From an uncultured Porphyromonas sp. (lineage in GTDB: Bacteria > Bacteroidota > Bacteroidia > Bacteroidales > Porphyromonadaceae), in NCBI GenBank assembly GCA_900546675.1, contig URDQ01000008.1, positions 1 through 39,130 of the forward strand: DNA of 39,130 bases. Reading direction: 5' to 3'. Shown here piece by piece: positions 33,861 through 39,130 of the stretch. Position numbers and translations under genes: made by a program. Below the pieces are notes generated by a model. It made no database searches. It saw only the letters and a program-made list of their open reading frames with translations, and had not been told where the DNA came from. Each line of letters opens with the position of its first letter. Position 1 is the stretch's first letter.

Positions 33861-34826
33861 TTAAGCTTTGCACCGCTTGACCCGCTGACTGAGGTAGCCG
33901 ATGCCATAGCCCGAGAGCTGAACGAAAGAGGCTACCACAGCTCGCCAAGCGACCGCCACCGAGTGCGTGCGGTAGAGTGCGTCTGCAAAGATAGAGACAA
34001 TAAAGAGCAAATGGTAGAGCCAGAACCAGGGGCACCACAAGGCAAGCAGTGTGACCACGAGCGTCGTCACCACAAAGAGCGAGGGGAGCAGGTAGGTCAA
34101 GCGCATCGACCCTGGGTGTCGCCGCGAGAGCTCCACACGAGCCGTGCCTGAGTGCCACACCTGTCGGTAAAACTTACGCAAGTCCACGCGCCGCTTGTGA
34201 TAGAGCACCGCCTCCGGAAGAAGCACGACACGACTGCCCGCCTCGTAGAGACGCATACTAAAGTCGATATCCTCACCATAGCGCATCGTCTCATCAAAGC
34301 CCCCGAGAGACTCAAAGAGAGCCTTGCGACAGCCCAGATTGAAGGTGCGTGGGTAGAACCGCTTCGTCAGCCGCTTGCGACCACCCCGTATGCCACCCGT
34401 CGTGAGTGGCGAAGTCATCGCATAGTTGATCGCACGCTGCCACATACCGAAGGAGCCATCCTGTAGCGATGGAGCCGCATCAGGACCGCCCCACGCATCG
34501 CACCCGCCCGCAGCGATCGCCTGCGATACATTATATAGGTAGTCAGGCGGTAGCACCACGTCCGAGTCGAGGATGATGATCCAGTCGCCCGTAGCGTGGC
34601 GCACCCCTATGTTGCGTGCCCGAGAGGGGCCCCCATTAGGCACCCCCTCATACTGTATGCTCATCAGGTCACGATAGCGATCCACGACCGCAGCACAAGG
34701 CACCGTACTCCCATCCTCCACGATGACAACTTCGTAGGACGGCGGCGTCTGCTGCTGAGCGAGCGAGTGTAATAACTCCTCGACCTCGTCAGGACGGTTG
34801 TAGACAGGGATAATGAGTGAGAGCAT
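33861..34826 (-). CDS. Family 2 glycosyltransferase
   Basis: This is a 321-residue protein. The GT-A fold begins at once with SLIIPVYNRPDEV, followed by VVIVEDGS, the DxD-type ILDSDVVLP at about 90, and the acceptor region FNLGCRKALFESLGGFDE...YGEDIDFSMRL. The last 100 residues contain two or three hydrophobic helices, so it is membrane-bound with the active site in the cytosol. It would transfer a sugar from a nucleotide or lipid donor; the specific sugar cannot be read from the sequence. It lies 26 bp after cysS and 28 bp before the YfhO-like gene. Confidence 0.88.
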   Translation of the reverse strand: MLSLIIPVYNRPDEVEELLHSLAQQQTPPSYEVVIVEDGSTVPCAAVVDRYRDLMSIQYEGVPNGGPSRARNIGVRHATGDWIIILDSDVVLPPDYLYNVSQAIAAGGCDAWGGPDAAPSLQDGSFGMWQRAINYAMTSPLTTGGIRGGRKRLTKRFYPRTFNLGCRKALFESLGGFDETMRYGEDIDFSMRLYEAGSRVVLLPEAVLYHKRRVDLRKFYRQVWHSGTARVELSRRHPGSMRLTYLLPSLFVVTTLVVTLLALWCPWFWLYHLLFIVSIFADALYRTHSVAVAWRAVVASFVQLSGYGIGYLSQRVKRCKA

Positions 34827-34852
34827 TAGAGACTATTCTAGTTCAAAGCTTC

Positions 34853-36331
34853 TTACAGTACCTTCCACTCGGCACCGCTCTTGGTATCTTGTATCTCAAA
34901 GCCTAGAGCGGTCAATTTGTCGCGTATCAAGTCACTCGTCTCCCAGTCCTTGCTAGCCTTTGCCTTAGCACGAATCTCTAGGAGCAGGTCCATCGCTCCA
35001 GCGAAAGCCTCCTGCTGGCTACCACTCAAATCAGAAGCCTCCGTAGCCGACTGCATACCGAGTATGTCGTGCAGGTAGAGAGCGTAGGCACGGCGTAGCT
35101 CCTCCAGCTGCTCGCTCGTGATCTGCTCGTGTCCATCGTGGATCGAGTTGATGAGACGAGCCGCATCAAAGAGCGCAGCGATCACCATCGGCGTATTGAT
35201 ATCGTCATTCATCGCCTCCTCGCAACGCTCCGCCAGATCGATTTTCTCGACCGTTGAGGTAGCCGACGGCTGGAGCGACTGAAGCTTAGCATCAGCATCC
35301 ATAAGACGCTGGTACCCCTTCTCTGCAGCTTGCAAGGCACTATTGCTAAAGTCCACCGTGCCACGGTAGTGTGCACTCAAGACGAAGAAGCGAATGGTCA
35401 TAGGAGCGTAAGCCTGCTCCAGTGCGGGGTGATCGCCCGTGAAGAACTCCTCGAGGGTGATGAAGTTGCCAGCGCTCTTCGCCATCTTCTTGCCGTCCAC
35501 CGTGATCATATTATTGTGCATCCAGTACTTGACCATCGGCTCACCCTGCGAAGCAACCGCCTGTGCTATCTCGCACTCGTGATGCGGGAAGGTCAAGTCT
35601 AGCCCACCACCGTGGATATCGAAGTGTGCGCCTAGGTACTTACGTCCCATAGCGGTACACTCGCAGTGCCACCCCGGGAAGCCCTCACTCCAAGGCGAAG
35701 GCCACCGCATAATGTGGTTAGGCTGCGCCTTCTTCCAGAGAGCAAAGTCCAGCGGATTGTGCTTCTCGTCCTGTCCATCTAGTTCGCGCGTGTTGGAGAT
35801 CATATCCTCCACATTGCGTCCGCTCAAGATGCCGTAGGGGTGATCAGCGTGGTACTTGAGTACGTCAAAGTAAACACTCCCCTGGCTCACATAAGCGTAG
35901 CCCGCATCGAGGATCTGCTGCACCAGCGCAATCTGCTCGATGATATGTCCCGAGGCAAGTGGCTCGATAGAGGGCGGCAACACATTGAGCAGGCGCAGAC
36001 TATCGTGATAGCGGGTGAGGTAGTAGTAAGCCACCTCCATCGGCTCTAGCTGCTCGAGCTTAGCCTTCTTAGCTATCTTGTCCTCGCCATCATCTGCATC
36101 ATGCTCTAGATGCCCCACGTCGGTCACATTGCGCACGTAGCGCACCTTGTATCCGAGATGCTTGAGGTAGCGGAAGAGTATGTCAAACGTAATGGCCGAG
36201 CGAGCATGCCCCAAATGTGGATCCCCGTAAACGGTCGGTCCGCAGACGTAAAGACCCACATGCGGTGGTGCAATAGGTTCGAAAGGCACTTTAGCCCGCT
36301 CCAGCGTGTTGTAGATGTATAGTTGGCTCAT
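34853..36331 (-). CDS. cysS: Cysteine-tRNA ligase
   Basis: This is a 492-residue class I aminoacyl-tRNA synthetase. The HIGH motif appears as PHLGHAR (about 38-44), and the KMSKS motif as KKMAKS (about 281-286). Zinc-binding residues are visible in YVCGPTVYG, WHCECTAMG and PHHECEIAQ. The C-terminal DALR-type helical anticodon domain is present and length is normal. It is the promoter-proximal gene of a four-gene minus-strand run. A TATCTTTG box lies 56 bp upstream on the minus strand. Confidence 0.97.
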   Translation of the reverse strand: MSQLYIYNTLERAKVPFEPIAPPHVGLYVCGPTVYGDPHLGHARSAITFDILFRYLKHLGYKVRYVRNVTDVGHLEHDADDGEDKIAKKAKLEQLEPMEVAYYYLTRYHDSLRLLNVLPPSIEPLASGHIIEQIALVQQILDAGYAYVSQGSVYFDVLKYHADHPYGILSGRNVEDMISNTRELDGQDEKHNPLDFALWKKAQPNHIMRWPSPWSEGFPGWHCECTAMGRKYLGAHFDIHGGGLDLTFPHHECEIAQAVASQGEPMVKYWMHNNMITVDGKKMAKSAGNFITLEEFFTGDHPALEQAYAPMTIRFFVLSAHYRGTVDFSNSALQAAEKGYQRLMDADAKLQSLQPSATSTVEKIDLAERCEEAMNDDINTPMVIAALFDAARLINSIHDGHEQITSEQLEELRRAYALYLHDILGMQSATEASDLSGSQQEAFAGAMDLLLEIRAKAKASKDWETSDLIRDKLTALGFEIQDTKSGAEWKVL

Positions 36332-36386
36332 AGTTCTTTTTATAGTCCAAAGGTCATAGTATAGTGCATATACACCAATGCTCTCG

Positions 36387-36394
36387 CAAAGATA
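36387..36394 (-). promoter_or_regulatory. -7 box of the cysS run
   Basis: Read on the minus strand this is TATCTTTG, an exact TAnnTTTG match 56 bp before the cysS ATG. No clear TTTG is seen at the -33 distance. Confidence 0.5.
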
Positions 36395-36448
36395 AGGATT
36401 TTAGCGATACCCTAGCTAGACGCACGGGCTATAAGTGTGCGCAAACTG

Positions 36449-36479
36449 TTGCAGTTTTCTTGGCTAAAGTGTATCTTTG
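36449..36479 (+). promoter_or_regulatory. Promoter of the glutathione peroxidase remnant
   Basis: TTG at 36449-36451 and TATCTTTG at 36472-36479 are separated by 20 bp, a good Bacteroidetes promoter. It is divergent from the cysS box and lies 31 bp before the ATG at 36511. Since the gene it once served is broken, it may now drive the lipoprotein gene at 36634. Confidence 0.6.
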
Positions 36480-36510
36480 TCATAGTGTAAACAGAACTCT
36501 AAATAATACT

Positions 36511-36573
36511 ATGGCAACTATATACGATTTCACCGCCCTGACCTCTCAGGGTGAAGAACTAGCATACAAGTGA
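36511..36573 (+). pseudogene. 5' remnant of a glutathione peroxidase gene
   Basis: The 20-codon frame begins MATIYDFTALTSQGEELAYK and then stops at TGA. MATIYDF followed by a hydrophilic turn and an L-x-x-Y/K segment is the characteristic N-terminus of Bacteroidetes glutathione peroxidases (about 180 residues). None of the following frames continues with the expected GKVLLIVNTA or catalytic region. The TGA is about 15-20 codons too early to be a catalytic Sec position. The promoter and start context are intact, so this is most simply a deletion remnant. It could also be a short translated leader. Confidence 0.6.
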
Positions 36574-36633
36574 CTGCAGTTTGATAAAAAGCAGTAACTT
36601 AGCCTCCGTTATAAACACAAACACTATTAACCT

Positions 36634-37062
36634 ATGAAAAAAGAACAGATGTTCCGAATCTGCCTGACTATGTTGCTAGCAGGCATTGCCCTTACACTCA
36701 GCTCTTGCAAAAATGAGCCTCAAAAAGAAGATCCTAGAGTGGCACTTGTTGATACTCAATGGGAGTTTTTACCTGATATGTCTCCTGGAGTTAATTCGGC
36801 TGGGGTGTCAGGCAGTCTTTATTTTATGACTCAGACAGACGCCAAGTTGACTGTGTCTTCAAAAGGAAAGACTAAAACAACTTCTATTACCTATAGCTAT
36901 GACGCATCCCTACAAGCCTATCCAGCCACCCTTAACTTCATAGACAGCCCTGCTTCAGTTCTAATTAGAGTGGACTGGGAGACCAATATGTTGAGGGTTT
37001 ATGTACGGAGCGGGAATGTTGTCTCTACGACACCCGCCATGTTCTTTAAACTTGTCAAATAG
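36634..37062 (+). CDS. Small lipoprotein of unknown function
   Basis: This is a 142-residue protein. A basic start, a hydrophobic stretch and lipobox LSSC (Cys25) mark it as a lipoprotein. The mature part (about 118 residues) is polar and beta-rich, with a DTQWEF opening reminiscent of small lipocalin-like or META-like Bacteroidetes lipoproteins; I cannot assign a family. Codon use is A/T-richer than the neighbours (for example AAA, ACT, TAT), which together with the adjacent gene remnant suggests a replaced or acquired segment. It faces the ATPase gene across a hairpin terminator. Confidence 0.7.
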   Translation: MKKEQMFRICLTMLLAGIALTLSSCKNEPQKEDPRVALVDTQWEFLPDMSPGVNSAGVSGSLYFMTQTDAKLTVSSKGKTKTTSITYSYDASLQAYPATLNFIDSPASVLIRVDWETNMLRVYVRSGNVVSTTPAMFFKLVK

Positions 37063-37168
37063 CGTCTTCTATAAGTATCGTGAATTTGACTTCTAGACGT
37101 TGACATAGTGGCTTCAATAATTATGGATGTCTAAGTTTGTTGATGTCGAGATGTCAACACTGTAGCTT

Positions 37169-37209
37169 TAGCCCGCTGTAGAAATGCTCTGCGTTTATAC
37201 AGCGGGTTA
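37169..37209. terminator. Bidirectional hairpin between convergent genes
   Basis: Bases 37169-37180 pair with 37198-37209 (12 bp including one G-T pair; 17-nt loop). It lies between the lipoprotein (+) and the ATPase (-). Its arm TAACCCGCTGTA is the same word that starts the palindromic repeats near 38721 and 39082. A second inverted pair, GTTGACAT/ATGTCAAC, sits at 37099-37106 and 37151-37158. Confidence 0.65.
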
Positions 37210-37282
37210 CTTATCTCATCGGATTGCCCGATTTGCAAGATTGCACCTCTTATTGGGTTGGTCAACCTGCGGGGGGATTGTT

Positions 37283-38494
37283 TCAGCTCAGCAGCGTCTC
37301 TATGTCGCAGCTCAGGAAGTCCTCTAGTGAGACCCCTCCCGTACCCACAACAATAGATCTCTTGGGGTGAAAAGCCTTCTCAAAGGCTGGCAACCCTGAG
37401 TTCATACCACGACGACCGCTCTTCACCTCAATGGCAGTCACCTCTCCACTATTGACAACGATGAAGTCCACCTCCATATCTCCCTCTGCCTTGCTTCTTG
37501 CAGACTCTCTCCAGTAATAAACTTGGTAGTCCGCCTCCTCGGCCATCCCCAGCAGATGAGCACCGACAGCACTCTCTACCCAGCGTCCCCAGAGCATCGG
37601 GTCTGTTCTGTCTGCAAGAAACGATCGACCCTTATAGGCTGTCAGCAGGGCGTTGTTGTATACCTGGTATTTGGGGATAGAGCTACGCTTGCGAGCATCA
37701 TCGTGAGCATACTTCTGCAGTCCTGTCAAGAGTGCACACTGGTCGAGTATTTCTAGATACGATGCCAACGTGGTTACATTGCCAGCATCTTGCAGCTGCC
37801 CCATCAGCTTGGTCAGCGATAGCATCTCGGCAGAGTAGCCACAGCCCAACTCGAAGAGTTGCTTCATCAGGGCAGGCTTATAGATGTTGGAGGTCATCAG
37901 CACATCCTTTTCGATGGCGGGTGCTACCAGCGAATCCTTTATATACTTACGCCAGCGCTTTTCGTCACCAATCAAATCGGCAGCACCTGGATACCCCCCG
38001 AAGTAAATGTACTCCTCGAGCCCCATGCCGAAGGCATCGTGCATCTCCTGATAGCTCCAGTGTCCGAGACGAATGAGTTCGAAGCGTCCTGCAAGCGACT
38101 CCGTAAGCCCTCGCTTGAGTAGCAGACGACTACTCCCTAGTAGTACCACTTTCAGATTGACCTGCTTGCGCGTATCTTCATCCCACTCCCTCTTGACCAT
38201 CTCGCTCCAATTGTCGATCTTCTGAATCTCATCAATCACGAGCAGGTACTCCGTCTCACTATTAATTCTCATAGTGGTTCGTGCAGCTTCCCACACACGG
38301 CGTATCCAGTCGCTGTCCTTCGGATCGACGGCATCTGCTACAGCTATCGAATGCGGGATAGACACCTCTCGTAGCAACTGATCTACTAGAGTTGACTTGC
38401 CTACTTGTCTGGGGCCTGCGATGACTTGCATAAACCGCCTGGGCTCCTGAACGCGTTCGCTTAGGGTGTGATATTGTTTGCGAATGTACTCCAT
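37283..38494 (-). CDS. AAA_14/DUF4143-type ATP-binding protein
   Basis: This is a 403-residue P-loop ATPase. Walker A is GPRQVGKS at residues 27-34 and Walker B LLVIDEIQ about 80 residues on, followed by the sensor-like VVLLGSSRLLL. The C-terminal half (about 200-400) is the DUF4143 nuclease-like domain: MEVDFIVVNSGEVTAIEVKSG resembles the D-ExK core of PD-(D/E)xK nucleases. This family is abundant in anaerobes and has no known role. I chose ATG 38494 over an in-frame TTG at 38500. No ribosome-binding site is seen, and the start lies inside the first unit of a 22-bp repeat array. Confidence 0.9.
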   Translation of the reverse strand: MEYIRKQYHTLSERVQEPRRFMQVIAGPRQVGKSTLVDQLLREVSIPHSIAVADAVDPKDSDWIRRVWEAARTTMRINSETEYLLVIDEIQKIDNWSEMVKREWDEDTRKQVNLKVVLLGSSRLLLKRGLTESLAGRFELIRLGHWSYQEMHDAFGMGLEEYIYFGGYPGAADLIGDEKRWRKYIKDSLVAPAIEKDVLMTSNIYKPALMKQLFELGCGYSAEMLSLTKLMGQLQDAGNVTTLASYLEILDQCALLTGLQKYAHDDARKRSSIPKYQVYNNALLTAYKGRSFLADRTDPMLWGRWVESAVGAHLLGMAEEADYQVYYWRESARSKAEGDMEVDFIVVNSGEVTAIEVKSGRRGMNSGLPAFEKAFHPKRSIVVGTGGVSLEDFLSCDIETLLS

Positions 38495-38626
38495 ACTCAA
38501 ATCTAATACTCGTTTTACTCAAATGTGGCGAGCGTTTTACTCAATTCTCTCTGCAAAACTACTCAATTCTGATGAGAAAACTACTCAATTCTGATGCGGA
38601 AATTACTCAATTCTATCAACCATTCC
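38495..38626. repeat. 22-bp tandem repeat array upstream of the ATPase gene
   Basis: Six units start at 38495, 38517, 38539, 38561, 38583 and 38605, each exactly 22 bp. The conserved core is ACTCAAWTCT at the left of each unit, and most units end in GTTTT or AAACT. The last unit keeps only the core. On the gene's strand the core reads AGAWTTGAGT. The period is about two helical turns and not a multiple of three, so the array is non-coding and could be an operator for cooperative binding. Confidence 0.85.
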
Positions 38627-38724
38627 ACAATCAGAGAGGGCCGAAACGGGGAATGATCTGTAGGGTTACAAGACGAGTAACCCTCTGTAGCAAAAGTTAC
38701 AGCAAAACATAACGAGTAGCCCGC

Positions 38725-38807
38725 TGTAGGGGCGGACCTGCGTGTCCGCCCGCAGAATAGACTACGCTCAAGTGAGGACAGGCGGACACACAGGTCCGCC
38801 CCTACAA
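38725..38807. repeat. 83-bp palindromic repeat, copy A
   Basis: Twenty-five-bp arms at about 38726-38750 and 38781-38805 are inverted with one mismatch. ACGAGTA and TACTCGT flanks extend the palindrome outwards. It is nearly identical to 38886-38968. Confidence 0.85.
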
Positions 38808-38885
38808 ATCGTTACTCGTCTTGCTTTGACACAACACAGGTGTTACTAGGTCTGATGTCTGAACCTGTCGTGTTGATGTGATTTG

Positions 38886-38968
38886 TGTAGGGGCGGACCT
38901 GCGTGTCCGCCCGCAAAATAGACTACGCTCAGGTGAGGACAGGCGGACACACAGGTCCTCCCCTACAA
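38886..38968. repeat. 83-bp palindromic repeat, copy B
   Basis: It is the same length as copy A (38725-38807) and differs at three positions, one of them inside the right arm. It is followed by CGGGCTACTCGT. No coding sequence or transposase is seen inside. Confidence 0.85.
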
Positions 38969-38996
38969 CGGGCTACTCGTATCGCCTAGACACAAC

Positions 38997-39030
38997 GGAC
39001 GCCCTCTCGCTAGAGACTAGCCGGGCGTCC
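38997..39030. repeat. Palindromic intergenic repeat, copy R4
   Basis: The stem GGACGCCC (38997-39004) pairs with GGGCGTCC (39023-39030). It ends with CCCTACAAAGGGTTAC, as in copy R3 near 19341. It has a longer loop than R1-R3. Confidence 0.75.
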
Positions 39031-39054
39031 CTACAAAGGGTTACACGTCATTAA

Positions 39055-39121
39055 AGATTAGAAGTTAGAGGTTAGAGACGAGTAACCCGCTGTAGGGACG
39101 CTCGGTCTGAGCGTCCGTTGT
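39055..39121. repeat. Junction of a TTAGAG repeat and palindromic repeat R1'
   Basis: Bases 39055-39078 are identical to 21005-21028, and 39091-39121 are identical to 19200-19230. They are joined by CGAGTAACCCGC. With copies A, B and R4 and the 22-bp array, repeats make up most of the gene-free end of the window (38501-39130). Between copies A and B an imperfect hairpin around CAACACAGGT/ACCTGTCGTGTTG (about 38828-38874) is also visible. Confidence 0.8.
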
Positions 39122-39130
39122 ATCAAAAGT

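Noticed and set aside
33833..33907. Extended N-terminus of the YfhO-like protein
   Set aside because: The extra 25 residues would overlap the end of the glycosyltransferase gene. ATG at 33832 gives the expected short cytosolic start before the first helix.
36511..36573. TGA read as selenocysteine in a glutathione peroxidase
   Set aside because: The TGA is at codon 21, far before the catalytic position, and downstream frames do not resemble the enzyme.
38495..38626. CRISPR array
   Set aside because: Period is 22 bp with no separate unique spacers of 30 bp or more and no cas genes. It is a tandem repeat.
38725..39121. tRNA genes or an integration site in the hairpin-rich right end
   Set aside because: The hairpins do not form a cloverleaf with tRNA consensus arms, and no integrase or tRNA 3' end is present.

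Overview
The window looks like a chromosomal segment of a Bacteroidales bacterium, most likely a Porphyromonas of the P. asaccharolytica/uenonis type. The evidence is a GC content near 50%, Bacteroidetes promoter boxes (TTTG-N19-TAnnTTTG), few Shine-Dalgarno sites, a DAHP synthase/chorismate mutase fusion, a menaquinone gene cluster in the order menF-D-B-C-E, and many TPR proteins and lipoproteins. The species assignment is inference. I see no rRNA, tRNA, CRISPR array, transposase or phage gene.

Region 1 (1-15691) is the most unusual part. A leader carries a good promoter, an 11-C tract and a 20-bp hairpin. It precedes seven co-directional genes with gaps of 3 to 76 bp: a SrfB-like actin/Hsp70-fold ATPase, a large SrfC-like P-loop GTPase, a membrane-anchored subtilisin with InlB-type repeats, a four-helix membrane protein, a second (TRAFAC-like) GTPase, a coiled-coil membrane-hairpin protein and a single-pass protein. 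Predicted topology puts three NTPases in the cytosol and a protease plus helical domains in the periplasm. I infer one envelope-spanning, nucleotide-driven machine. Its function is unknown to me.

Region 2 (15692-19495) holds a DUF4846-like protein, a small secreted protein made of 22-residue repeats, a secreted TPR protein, and a 0.5-kb non-coding stretch with a strong terminator, a cluster of CACGTG palindromes and hairpin repeats.

Region 3 (19496-29364) is metabolic. It encodes the DAHP synthase/chorismate mutase fusion (shikimate to prephenate), a short FolK-like protein, a long RelA-type (p)ppGpp synthetase whose hydrolase domain looks dead, and the five menaquinone genes that take chorismate to DHNA-CoA. 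menD and menB overlap by ATGA, and menD has a rare strong Shine-Dalgarno.

Region 4 (29365-36331, minus strand) is a tight four-gene run: cysS, a family 2 glycosyltransferase, a YfhO-like membrane protein and an OmpA-like/TPR lipoprotein. It converges on the men genes at a bidirectional terminator.

Region 5 (36332-39130) contains divergent promoters, a 20-codon 5' remnant of a glutathione peroxidase gene, a small lipoprotein, and an AAA_14/DUF4143 ATPase preceded by six 22-bp tandem repeats. The last 0.5 kb is non-coding and is built from palindromic repeats. Their stems change by compensatory pairs between copies, and they match copies 20 kb away at 19.2-19.4 kb.
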